Shown here piece by piece: positions 19,301-25,084 of a stretch of 25,756 nt of DNA (positions are counted from its first letter, which is position 1; the number at the start of each line of letters is the position of its first letter). A model generated the notes under the pieces. It had not been told where the DNA came from. It did not search any database and saw only the letters and a list, made by a program, of their open reading frames with translations. The DNA comes from a virus, in IMG/VR virus record IMGVR_UViG_3300009000_000037, positions 1 to 25,756 of that record; one strand, 5' to 3'. The position numbers and the translations under genes are program-made.

Positions 19301-22300
19301 TAAATTCCTTTATCATAATTTGTAGTAGTCGGTTCTATATCACCTTTATTTCCAGCTTCTGCTAATCTAAATCTATTTGCAGAAAGTCTAATTACCTGAT
19401 ATTGCTTTGTAGAACTTAGTCCAACAATACCAGTGGTGTCGTAGGTATAGTTAACAATTTCGCCACTTTTAAATCCATGATTTTCAAATCGAATGAAATC
19501 TCTTGCAGTGTTAATACCTGCTTGCTTCACGATCAATTCTTTATTGGTGTATCCCTCGCCAGGATCCTCAATACTTACTCTGCTAACCGTGGTTTTCTGT
19601 TCGTATGTTCTAAAGACATGAAGACCGCTATTTAATGCAGCTGCATCTTCACTAATTTGAATGCTGCTTACTCCAAGAACAGCATCATTCTTAGTGTAAT
19701 AGAGAGAAATGGAATTATCTGAGTTTGCATGAACATAATAATCCTGTCCACTCATTAAAGTGAGTTCATCCTTAGAGGATCCAGTTGTGGCAATTCCTAA
19801 GTTAGAATTACCATTCCTATCATATACAATTCTTGCACCTGTCAGAAGATTATGTTCGCTGTTAAATGTGACTACATTATCCGTAGCGTTTACATCGCCA
19901 CCAGAGAGAGTGCTAACACCAGTGAATGAAAGTTCTCTAAATCTCTCCTCTGTTACTGCCCTACCTCTAGCACCTGCACCGTTACCTCCCCAAATCTGAA
20001 CACTAACTACGCTGTCAATGTCAAAAGTTACTGGGTCAACAACAATGTTTTGAATTTTACCAGATACAACTGCTAATGCAGCTGCAGTATTTGCTGCACT
20101 TACATTCGCCTCGTTAATAGTAATACTTGGTGGATGAATAACATCATATCCTGATCCTCCAGATAAGACATCAATAGATTTTAACCCACCAGAATAAACT
20201 AGGTCTTCTCCCTTATAATTTAAGATTTCAACACCATTGACGAGCATACCAGTATTTCCATCACTGGTATTTTCTGATGTCGTTTCTTGCTCTCTTCCAC
20301 TTGTGAGATCTTGTTCGAGAAGAAATCTGCGAATAGGTCTAGCTGGGAAAAGGTTGCGACTTCCTTGACTACTAAGAATAAAGTCGTGAGTTCCTACTGT
20401 CTGTGTTGGAGCAACAAAGTATGTTGGTAAATTTGCCTTAATAAACGCTCTAGAGGCAAAAAGTTGAATTTGATTGGAAGAACTTAATACCTTTACGAAA
20501 TAACTTTTGCCTTGTACAAGACCACCGATAGATGTTGTCCCTTCTCCAGCAGTATAAGTTACTTCTTCTCCAGTCTTAAATGGGACTGGATTTGTAAAAG
20601 AAATAATAGTATAAGCATTCTCTAGACTATCATATCCCTGGAAGTTTCCTAATGCAACTGATGGGTTTGTAAGTTTTGCATGGATCTTATCAACTGTAAT
20701 AGGATAACTGGGCAGAGAACTAGAAGCAACATATGCTTCTCTCTTACCACTCTCAGATTCATTCTCCGAGACAATGTAGGTGTTGTTTACATCAGTAAGA
20801 AGTTGCTCTTGACCTCCAACTAGAGGAACAATAGTTGAGACTGCCTTCTTCTGTTTCCTTCTAATATCATACAGAAGAGATGTGCTTAATGTTGGAATAG
20901 TCCCAGACAAAGAAACTGTTTTAGTTGTTTTATTAATAGTGGTAACAACTAAATTATCAGCGATAAGATCGGGAGTTCCTCTTTTCAGAATCTGAACTAT
21001 ATCACCAACTCTTAAACTTGACTTATCAATAGTTCCTTCCAGAACAAACTGCGATCCCGAAAAAGAATTGATATAATATCGAGAAGCAGTGTTGTAAATC
21101 CAAGAGTTGAAGAAAATTTCTTCGTAAGTCTTATCCTGATCTGGATTGTCAATATATCTACCTAAATTCTTTACTCTAATAGAAGAATTTGTATCTAAGT
21201 TTTGTAGAGGTTGGTTGGTAATGAATTCATTCAAAACCCCAGTCACTCTCATGTTGACTACTTTATTCAGATCACCATTCTCATATCCGTATACAATATT
21301 TGGTGCAGATATTTTGCTATTATCTGGAATAGTTGTCGAAATAAGTGGTGTGATGTTAAAGAACTGGTTAATATTCTTAGTTCCGTAATTAACTGTCTGA
21401 TAATATGAATTTGTGGGGTCGCCAATTTTCAGGGTGCCGATACTAGAGAATCCAATAGTAGAATCTACTGTAATTACAGATGCTCCAATCCCAATTTCGC
21501 CAATGTTTCTGGTTCTACCAGCAACTCTGAAAGTTCCGTCGGTCAAAGACCTTTCGTCAAAACCAGTAAAGAGGGAAATCTTATAATAACCGTCTCTAAT
21601 ATTTTGAATCTCAGAAATAGGTCCAGATGCAGCATTATAATTTGGATTATTAGGATCGTTGTCCTGATAAAGGGTTTCACCGATTAAAGCAGTTGGATCT
21701 CCAGAAATTATTTCTACAGAGAGAGTTTTTCTGCGAACATAATTTGCATAAGATGGTTTGATCAGATATTTTTCGAGATCATTGATTTTTGGTTCAATTC
21801 CGAACAATGCCTTAAAGAGAATCTTGAAAGAATCCTCAGTTCCCTTTGCTTCGTATAAACTTCTTGCTTCTTTGATAAAATTATTAACATTAAGGTTAGG
21901 AGAAAGGGTAACTCCCTCCAAACCAGGAGCGTACATCGCTTTCAGCTTTTTGTAAAACTCTTGTAAGAAAAGAGCACTTACATTTGTTACAGTTGCCCCA
22001 GAAGAATGTGCAGCTGCTTGGGTTTGCTTCCAAGTTACTGAAGTTTCCGAATATTTGTCAATTCCGCTAAATCCTCTAGTACATCCAATGAAAGATGTAC
22101 TATTTTTTTCGGTATATGTAATAATCTCTTGGTCAATTTTTAAAAGACCAAAACGAGCAGGATATCCATCAGTATTTGTGACATTAATCGTGTCTGCAGA
22201 ACTAGAAATGTCTGCAGTCAAAGATGTAGTGCCTCTGATTACATCCGTGGTTAAATTATCTAATTTTATGTACGCATCGATATTCTCAGCGATATCAGAG

Positions 22301-22449
22301 GGTCCACCTTGATAATCCTGAGAGATATAGTATTGTTTTAAGAACTCAAGAAATGCAGGATTCTCCGAAACTGCAAATTCAGGTACAGTTTCACTGACTA
22401 CTTGATAAGTCTTGATTCTGGGACTTAAAGGCGAATTTGTCTCGATCAT
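10297..22449 (-). CDS. gp7: Giant baseplate wedge protein, gp7-like, 4050 aa
   Basis: The gene lies between gp6 and gp8, where T4 has gene 7 (1032 aa in T4). Residues 160-240 contain FLQEFYKKLKAMYAPGLEGV, then FIKEARSLYEAKGTEDSFKI and LFKALFGIEPKINDLEKYL. From memory this matches a segment near the C-terminus of T4 gp7 (a segment with YSTKGIEASYKFLFKVLY, followed by a GQTIY motif; here GETLY at 257-261). The remaining ~3700 residues are beta-rich modules: several HGLxTG...YYV...L units, many G-x-G-Y motifs (for example 765, 1057, 1147, 1446), EIITY...CTRG units, and a YHYH-like domain around 1225-1390 containing SPIIGWAYDGNPIYGPFG. The C-terminus ends YPIVQRRGVGLRGTGGLP, familiar from cyanophage homologues. 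No membrane segment or signal peptide is seen. The start is one base after the gp6 stop. The size is real in sequence: one unbroken frame of over 12 kb. Function as wedge initiator is by homology and position. Confidence 0.85.
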   Translation of the reverse strand: MIETNSPLSPRIKTYQVVSETVPEFAVSENPAFLEFLKQYYISQDYQGGPSDIAENIDAYIKLDNLTTDVIRGTTSLTADISSSADTINVTNTDGYPARFGLLKIDQEIITYTEKNSTSFIGCTRGFSGIDKYSETSVTWKQTQAAAHSSGATVTNVSALFLQEFYKKLKAMYAPGLEGVTLSPNLNVNNFIKEARSLYEAKGTEDSFKILFKALFGIEPKINDLEKYLIKPSYANYVRRKTLSVEIISGDPTALIGETLYQDNDPNNPNYNAASGPISEIQNIRDGYYKISLFTGFDERSLTDGTFRVAGRTRNIGEIGIGASVITVDSTIGFSSIGTLKIGDPTNSYYQTVNYGTKNINQFFNITPLISTTIPDNSKISAPNIVYGYENGDLNKVVNMRVTGVLNEFITNQPLQNLDTNSSIRVKNLGRYIDNPDQDKTYEEIFFNSWIYNTASRYYINSFSGSQFVLEGTIDKSSLRVGDIVQILKRGTPDLIADNLVVTTINKTTKTVSLSGTIPTLSTSLLYDIRRKQKKAVSTIVPLVGGQEQLLTDVNNTYIVSENESESGKREAYVASSSLPSYPITVDKIHAKLTNPSVALGNFQGYDSLENAYTIISFTNPVPFKTGEEVTYTAGEGTTSIGGLVQGKSYFVKVLSSSNQIQLFASRAFIKANLPTYFVAPTQTVGTHDFILSSQGSRNLFPARPIRRFLLEQDLTSGREQETTSENTSDGNTGMLVNGVEILNYKGEDLVYSGGLKSIDVLSGGSGYDVIHPPSITINEANVSAANTAAALAVVSGKIQNIVVDPVTFDIDSVVSVQIWGGNGAGARGRAVTEERFRELSFTGVSTLSGGDVNATDNVVTFNSEHNLLTGARIVYDRNGNSNLGIATTGSSKDELTLMSGQDYYVHANSDNSISLYYTKNDAVLGVSSIQISEDAAALNSGLHVFRTYEQKTTVSRVSIEDPGEGYTNKELIVKQAGINTARDFIRFENHGFKSGEIVNYTYDTTGIVGLSSTKQYQVIRLSANRFRLAEAGNKGDIEPTTTNYDKGIYAFLDSEGSGYQRFLYPEIQCRVTVLTENQQQEQLTVTPIVRGEIVDTIVYEEGNGYGSNIVNFENPPTISIGEGTLGQIGIIISNGKIISAFVLAGGSGYTGPPDVTVESSNPNATGAVLRTESADGKITSVVIISPGIGYETGTTLVRVSPPGSRLKLKANLRSLVLNKAFGLNSNELSYLSPVDGGLAVNAIGYGNSIRNFFGDDGSGHSPIIGWAYDGNPIYGPFGSEDPDDIQSNVKRMESSYEIVPTNIPNRPSIVDFPYGSFVDDYVYTGVGDLDRHNGRFTKTPEFPQGTYAYFATVDNLNAPVFPFFIGDIYRSFAILQNTVRGLLNNQLNFNFESSRLVRNTFPYNLFGDGKAYDYVFQPYKVNNQQSIPDVLGVGSITSIDVLASGSGYSVKDQLVFDETGTNGGGLTAEVQKVYGKTVNRVNSSLASFSNVPIKHTRTGVVFRVTPYHEFQTNDTVGVTGISTFVKGLEGYNKIDTPLYKTTLTDDGYTGIITDLRVAFVPSVVSAGDSIGIGTEIMRVLNTFPNEKVVRVERYAGFATASAGAAVTYFSSEFTIPLADIPVFDSRFQDIYYFNPKEAVGVGTTVGFSTSVNVSLNGVTKTRSILSKSIFLENHSLLNNDIITFDKRGNSDIFATDSISPYTVPSALTGNFYVVRKTKNTIGIKTIPEGPELFFTTTGDDAANYSFTTNYDQETADVERNVLTVVAAENHDLAVGDQVNLTVRPGLSTGIGNSTTAVVKLIDGQLIINPIGIPTTGINTSTNIFTVNDHGLETGFKVLPYGASGVSTHLPEGLVQRPYYVLRIDKNQFQLADSKKQLLTDPPETVSVSDFGYDGQTLNPINPPIKVTRRNNLVFNLNDTSLSGSKFRLFYDNNYFNEYVGTGTTDSLEVVGFGTVGIGTTNPPDEPTKTILFNKRLRNELYYALEVGGYISTADNDVSNATKITYIDSAYNGSYSITGIGSTTFDATLVFEPEASGYESADCDELFYTTTSIGATGGIAQVRVNNGGFGYQAFPSITSIGNSGVSADLRLRSSDINRLQSVNVPTDVYGYPSDNTLKPDAFLPRVVRIKNADKVIEAQVTFGGRSYLNAPSLVLYDLTTGEIVNNGLITCDLSDSAVNSVEVVVQPRGLSANNYGLAPLRNSNGLSIIEAFSDVGVLTCKITTPILGYVTEPFQIGEQVYLEGIDFNGDGDGFNSGDYKFADFTIANYNAAVNPRQVTFEYAGLTTNVGTGATTKPGFGQIVKSADLARFTATKKFSEFSENENLKRNDDLETDLIMRSINTSTGEMVIEGSRPLNPDDSLVGTNSGDRAEVDVVTEFDGYFDISATIDANLGWSDNVGLVGDNNQFLPDNDYFQNMSYAIESDKTYNEIVTYVNNIAHPAGMKNFANTQVLSVAQAGEFTQPADDAGGFVLDFISDPLRVDAIYGFDQSRDVDGADNVSKFVELRSTRLSDFILNKTNRVLVHDDISPQFVSNESNDLSDDRTIAAAVAGRQFSRYLVQTTHSAENPINNQYQLNELIMVVSNQNTYLLQKAHINNNNNAGLSTGYAEFFSFFNVNENQTELRIKPYETFDTDYDIKSLQQGFASDVGIGSTNTGNVVNTSVNLVVGTATTATVVGFATTTFVGGIGLFLVVDKATNKIDYHELALQTDGTDTYLTELASFNTRQSLGGLSGPTFMGTFTSSIESGVVKIDYIHSNVDAVDIRCRFLSFENVGLGTTSVRHFNLAFTPEGTERSARIVVGSSATTGIATVVGVSSNIDLSFKSTVHVSYGATQTLHQIYVLSDPEKNDTYLTQAPIAAVGTTTGIGTFGAEFSAGKVNLEFYPDAGVSGMVSIFSYNEIIYKDLDPNGSLAGIGSFDYGKVFENQTQNSYLGINNRNIREFDLTYEGTPIYERDLNPANPNQIDYGTGLISFKHFFSNTEQVTYTPDSNIIGIAASALHYVTGYGSTELPSTVYIIKSNNNQFFISTSVTDARAGLAVTFQPGTGSGNKHRFTMEKRDQKTIIALSGIVQKPITYTQIIYDLDVPVNGIVTSLALSGLSTVTSGDLLKLEDEYTIVKTVGFATTSTGPITGIGTWSIAEVERGAVGTAATDHSAGVTARIHRGAFQILNSKIHFTDAPLGGDLGLADPGNLPYPRASFGGRTYLRVDYDTNELFDDFSDQFDGLENTFSLSAIGAAVTGIGTTGGNGVLFVNGIFQAPFGENNEGVSNFKIIEDPVSAAASVQFTGITSVGFTDLIIDEDDINQNQLPRGGIIISVASTPGLGYAPFEGASVRLEVGTGGTITNVIGVSTAGPSVNVTEAFYDKKTGILTVTTATAHNLLLEDQVKLVGLEFTCPGGSGITTTIFPDHDDPFAVVGIISATQFKTNVGPSTIAHTYVSSGTAAQWHPLTFGSGYRTGIGTIGIAVTSSTGTGATITAVVGAGGSLVFSVTGPGTNYTADDLVLPPEPNGENLPVVGLTRIGLGATTATGVGCSISVEIAGVGTATGIGSTYYEVARWEFSKKGYGFKRGDTFTVSGLSTDPGAGDNYRNFEIEVVDVFTDQVAAWQFGNIDYLDNIKRYQNGDQKRFILEYQRSIVSFEIDRNDADSKEIDLSAVLLIFINGVIQEPGVNYVFSGGSVLEFITAPTAEDNVVIFFYRGTIGQDSFLFDVNEVIKVGDEVKLEKSTEVELNRVTKTVENFAQSENRVVKRIDSAVTVETPFYQGVGISNDNYKPLTWIKQKKDILIDGAVVSKARDSIEAQISPIASVIGVVSTTDAFVFVDSVALFKDTDGSLTENFNLTFIAQTGFGTTAVSGINYEDMTGINPLVANVQGYIGLVTGISTCPGIGTDLAIQIQFDVQEYVNNGNDPTGLGTNYPFRLYGTGINTTGIAITSIDTHDTDVVGTSTYYGDNIYYASAVSFIPGTGSRLGIITANIASYTDTTGFVGVGSTAYPYAYFTWGRFGEVDRAARPVYANVKGLNYDPQMSEYPIVQRRGVGLRGTGGLPKRL

Positions 22450-22450
22450 C

Positions 22451-23629
22451 CTACTGTCTAATTAGCGATCCGTTGGAGTAGCTAGAAGTGACTTGATATC
22501 CAATGCCAGAAATTTGCTGACCAGAGGAAATCGTATCTCTCACGATATTTATCTGAGAGTTTGAGAGGTCTAGACTCAAGTAAAGATCTTTGAGTCCAAC
22601 AACATCATTGGATTCTGGGAATACTTGAACCTCAACGGTGTCATTACCCTTAACAGTAGATGTAATTTGAACTGCATTGATGAGAATTTCACCTTTAGTG
22701 TAATCTACTGTTCCTGCTGACTTAATTACAACCTCTGAGTCACCACCTTCTACAATTGCTGGTTTAAAGATGGCAATATCACCAAATAAACCGTCAGCTC
22801 TAGGAATATCCGTCAAATAGACAATTTCCTCACTTCCCTGAATAGTAAATCCAGTGGATTTGACAGTTCCGCCACCTTCTAGAATGTGGAACTGGTTACC
22901 AAAGCACAATTCGTACTGTGCCACTTGATTAATCAGACATTTTAGGTCTCTACGCATCTGAACGCGCATAATGTTCGATGTGATCGAAGGATTTGCACGA
23001 TCTACGATTCTTTGAGACTCAGAATACTTAAATCTGCCGCCAAATTTATTTAAATTGGTCGATCCGCCATATTCTGTCAATGCTTGAATAACTTGCGATT
23101 TTAATTCGTTAGGATCGTCAAAAATGCTGTTATTGTAGTAAACTGAAGTGACCAACTCTACATACAAAATCTTCAGATCCTCAATTCTTTGGTTAATACC
23201 AGCAATAGAGTAACTCTTAAGTTTAGTGAGGATGTTCTGCTTGGTAAAGTCAGACAAAAATGTCCCGTTTCTCGGCTTGATGCTTAAAACAACAGTTCCA
23301 AACTCGGGAGGATCTAATTCTTCTCCACCAACGACAGAAATGGACTCAGTATTGGGATAAATTGACTGAACGATCGCTTCATAATCGCGTGGTGTGACCG
23401 CCCTGTTCTGCGCTGAGTACATTCGGGGGGCAAAGTACCTAACGGAGTCAACAGACTCGATATCTGACCCGTTACGGGCGCTCTGAGAGGTCGTAACGGT
23501 GGTTAATTCGTAAGGGGAGATGGGTGTACCCGAATCATTTAAGATATTTCCAGAAAATGCAAAGTTTTTACCTTCATTACCATCCTTACCGTCTGTTATA
23601 ATGTACGGAAATGCTAATTGTGTCGCCAA
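22451..23629 (-). CDS. gp6: Baseplate wedge gp6, C-terminal part in a shifted frame
   Basis: This frame holds the rest of gp6: YIITDGKDGNEGKNFAFSG continues directly the conserved sequence that ends the N-terminal frame. It then carries SVRYFAPRMYSAQNRAVTPR and DYEAIVQSIYPNTESISVVG, typical of the gp6/baseplate J-type fold, and IEDLKILYVELVTSVYYN. The span ends one base before the gp7-like gene. There is no credible start: the frame opens after a TAG just upstream, the first codon that could start is TTG at 23629, and the first ATG is residue 70, already inside conserved sequence. So it is expected to be made as a continuation of the N-terminal frame, or to be untranslated if the shift is a true mutation. 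Joined at the likely shift point, the two halves give about 639 aa, against 660 for T4 gp6. In T4, gp6 forms the ring that holds the wedges together. Confidence 0.85.
   Translation of the reverse strand: MATQLAFPYIITDGKDGNEGKNFAFSGNILNDSGTPISPYELTTVTTSQSARNGSDIESVDSVRYFAPRMYSAQNRAVTPRDYEAIVQSIYPNTESISVVGGEELDPPEFGTVVLSIKPRNGTFLSDFTKQNILTKLKSYSIAGINQRIEDLKILYVELVTSVYYNNSIFDDPNELKSQVIQALTEYGGSTNLNKFGGRFKYSESQRIVDRANPSITSNIMRVQMRRDLKCLINQVAQYELCFGNQFHILEGGGTVKSTGFTIQGSEEIVYLTDIPRADGLFGDIAIFKPAIVEGGDSEVVIKSAGTVDYTKGEILINAVQITSTVKGNDTVEVQVFPESNDVVGLKDLYLSLDLSNSQINIVRDTISSGQQISGIGYQVTSSYSNGSLIRQ
22546..22553 (-). promoter_or_regulatory. Possible late promoter GATAAATA upstream of the gp7-like gene
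   Basis: On the minus strand this reads GATAAATA, one base from the T4 late consensus. It lies within the end of the gp6 reading frame, 97 bases before the gp7-like ATG. It sits in the loop of a perfect 6-base inverted repeat (CTCTCA at 22537-22542 and TGAGAG at 22554-22559). The long leader and coding location make this only a candidate. Confidence 0.35.
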
Positions 23630-24371
23630 CTTCTAGTTTTGTTCCAAAAAGTCCATCTCCAAACAGCAATTCGTAAGTTTCATTTGCTGCTTCTTGGATA
23701 AGATAGACATTTGAGGTGCCTGTCACATTAATAATGTTGTCTACCTTAGAAAAAGAGAGTCCTGCAGACGCACCAGACTTCCTAACACTAACTCTAAGGG
23801 TATCAATATCAACAAAAGAGTTCTCAATTAAAAATCTTTGGTCAGTGCTGCCATTTACAGTCCACTGTTTAGTCAAATATGTTCCTTGATAGACAGTTAT
23901 TCCAGAAAATGTTGCAGTTCTTCTAGGATTCTGTCCAGCAACCTCTCCAGGGTTTAATGGACTCGTTGTAACTATGTCTTCTGGGATCGAAAATACATAA
24001 CTTGTATTATTTACAGTTCCAACAGCGACTAATCCAGCCTTCAAAGTTACTGTGGTGGAATCTCCTTGGAATTTAAAGTCAAAATCAACGATCGCTTCCG
24101 CTGCTTTCCGCGATCTGGGGACATAACCAATGTTTCTTGCCAGAGATACTACATTTTCTCTCAAAGTTGCGGAATCCAAGAAGGATTCGTTGGCAACCAT
24201 GTTGCTATTGAAGGCAGTAATGTAAGTATTATATGCTAAAGCGTCCAAAATGATCGACATGTTCGATCCTTCAAAGTCAAAATCAGTAAAATCTGAATTT
24301 GATCTTAGGTAATCTTTGATCGACTGCTTAATTTGGTCGAAATCTAGGTTAGTATACTTGAAAGATGGCAT
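23586..24371 (-). CDS. gp6: Baseplate wedge gp6, N-terminal part
   Basis: The frame begins MPSFKYTNLDFDQIKQSIKD and continues with DFDFEGSNMSIILDALAYNT and FLDSATLRENVVSLARNIGY then VPRSRKAAEAIVDFDF, all recognisable as the N-terminal half of gp6, a relative of the baseplate J family. It carries LLFGDGLFGTKLEVGDTISI near residue 240, which in intact homologues runs on into the downstream half. Here the frame instead ends in an unrelated six-residue tail (VHYNRR) and TAA at 23586. The gene starts 4 bases after gp25 ends, with AGG about 8 bases before the ATG, so gp25 and gp6 are in one unit under the gp25 late promoter. As drawn this is a 261-aa product; the full protein needs a one-base shift into the next frame. 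Confidence 0.88.
   Translation of the reverse strand: MPSFKYTNLDFDQIKQSIKDYLRSNSDFTDFDFEGSNMSIILDALAYNTYITAFNSNMVANESFLDSATLRENVVSLARNIGYVPRSRKAAEAIVDFDFKFQGDSTTVTLKAGLVAVGTVNNTSYVFSIPEDIVTTSPLNPGEVAGQNPRRTATFSGITVYQGTYLTKQWTVNGSTDQRFLIENSFVDIDTLRVSVRKSGASAGLSFSKVDNIINVTGTSNVYLIQEAANETYELLFGDGLFGTKLEVGDTISISVHYNRR
23606..23606 (-). other. gp6: Likely frameshift point joining the two gp6 frames
   Basis: The two gp6 frames overlap only between about 23586 and 23632. Ignoring the single base at 23606 (a G on the minus strand) joins ATT-AGC-ATT-TCC to TAC-ATT-ATA-ACA, giving ISISYIITDGKDGNEG, the continuous strand expected at this place in gp6. Other single bases nearby would also restore the frame, so the exact base is a best guess. 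No standard slippery heptamer or strong downstream stem was seen, so an inserted base or sequencing error is the simplest explanation; programmed +1 shifting remains possible. Confidence 0.6.
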
Positions 24372-24375
24372 TTTT

Positions 24376-24774
24376 TTACCTAGTTGACTCTAAAATAAAC
24401 TCGAATTGCTGACTATCGAAATTTTCGCCAACAATATCGTAACTAATACTGACTTCGAATGAGTTATCGTCTGGACTTGGGTTGACTTGAACACGAGTGT
24501 TTGCTATCCTACCCTCAAAACCAGCTAAAACATCAAGAATTTGCTGAGAAATCACGCCAGCAGAGGCAAAATCAACAAAATCGAAAAGAGAACGAGTCAC
24601 ATCCGTCCCAATGTTGGACGCAAATGGTCGTTCTCCTACAATTGTTTGCACTAAATTCCTAACAGCACGCTTAATCGCCTTCTCATTCTTGAGAACAGGC
24701 AGATCTCCTGTAACAGGATGCGCTTTAAATGACAAATCAATGTCCTTAAAAGCCCGTGAGTTAGTCTCAGCCAT
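24376..24774 (-). CDS. gp25: Baseplate wedge protein gp25
   Basis: The product from ATG at 24774 is 132 residues, the same length as T4 gp25. It opens MAETNSRAFKDIDLSFKAHP, then VTGDLPVLKNEKAIKRAVRN and LVQTIVGERPFASNIGTDVT, the core of the gp25/W family, whose conserved E-P-R-type region is here GERPF. In contractile-tail machines gp25 joins the end of the sheath to the baseplate core. A longer frame exists back to 24843, but its extra 23 residues overlap the preceding gene and do not resemble the family, and the late promoter at 24798-24805 lies inside it, so the start at 24774 is preferred. It ends 4 bases before the gp6 ATG. No strong Shine-Dalgarno sequence is seen. Confidence 0.93.
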   Translation of the reverse strand: MAETNSRAFKDIDLSFKAHPVTGDLPVLKNEKAIKRAVRNLVQTIVGERPFASNIGTDVTRSLFDFVDFASAGVISQQILDVLAGFEGRIANTRVQVNPSPDDNSFEVSISYDIVGENFDSQQFEFILESTR

Positions 24775-24797
24775 GAATTGGCAATATATATCGAGAT

Positions 24798-24805
24798 TAT
24801 TTATA
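24798..24805 (-). promoter_or_regulatory. T4-type late promoter TATAAATA upstream of gp25
   Basis: An exact TATAAATA on the minus strand, 23 bases before the gp25 ATG. Its sequence includes the TAA stop codon of the 75-aa gene. Spacing and arrangement match the late promoter in front of gp8. It would drive gp25 and gp6, and probably the gp7-like gene. Confidence 0.78.
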
Positions 24806-25028
24806 CCTTCTTTCCGTAGCTTGGTTCGGTTCCATACTCCCAATCATCGTAATCCTCGTCATTACGAATCTGTTCGTGGAGTAAAGTCTGTCTTTTTAGA
24901 TCATGCTTATGATCTCCGACCACTTCTCTTAAAATTCTATCCGATTTTGGGTCTGAAATGAGATATTCAGTACCAAAATCTTCCCTCATCATATCACGAT
25001 TATGGTCGGGAACAGGATGATTAGACAT
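24801..25028 (-). CDS. Small charged protein, 75 aa, unknown function
   Basis: A 75-residue, very hydrophilic protein starting MSNHPVPDHNRDMMREDFGT and ending DDWEYGTEPSYGKKV. It is rich in Asp, Glu, Arg, Lys and His and has no membrane segment or cysteine. The ATG at 25028 is preferred over a TTG four codons earlier, because GGAGGG is placed 4 bases before this ATG, and the TTG would overlap that site. The gene lies between the partial upstream gene and gp25, after a candidate late promoter (25085-25092) and a hairpin that pairs with its ribosome binding site. I do not recognise the family. The place in a baseplate operon suggests a small virion or assembly protein, but nothing in the sequence proves it. 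Confidence 0.72.
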   Translation of the reverse strand: MSNHPVPDHNRDMMREDFGTEYLISDPKSDRILREVVGDHKHDLKRQTLLHEQIRNDEDYDDWEYGTEPSYGKKV

Positions 25029-25032
25029 TTTG

Positions 25033-25067
25033 CCCTCCAAAAGTTCGTTTCCAGAACTTTTAAAGGG
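25033..25067 (-). promoter_or_regulatory. RNA hairpin covering the ribosome binding site of the 75-aa gene
   Basis: In minus-strand RNA the arms CCCUUUAAAAGUUC and GAACUUUUGGAGGG pair over 14 positions (12 Watson-Crick and two G-U) around a 7-base loop UGGAAAC. The 3' arm contains the whole GGAGGG ribosome binding site, and the ATG starts 4 bases later. On the opposite strand the two G-U pairs would become C-A mismatches, so the structure is stable only in the coding-strand transcript. The sequence after the stem is GCAAAAUG, with no U tract, so it does not look like a terminator. It should lower translation of the 75-aa gene unless opened. Confidence 0.7.
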
Positions 25068-25084
25068 GTTGCTATCCCTAAAAT

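Noticed and set aside
23627-23629. TTG at 23629 as an independent start for a separate 392-aa protein
   Set aside because: The residues it would add (MATQLAF) are read from the other frame's codons and do not fit gp6; the two frames join into one normal-length gp6.
24775-24843. Longer N-terminus for gp25 (23 extra residues)
   Set aside because: The start at 24774 gives exactly the T4 length, and a perfect late promoter lies within the extension.
25029-25040. TTG start four codons upstream for the 75-aa gene
   Set aside because: The TTG would overlap the GGAGGG ribosome binding site that is well placed for the ATG at 25028.
25033-25067. Hairpin as an intrinsic terminator of the upstream gene
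   Set aside because: The stem is followed by GCAAAAUG with no run of U, and the 3' arm is a ribosome binding site, so a translation control element fits better.
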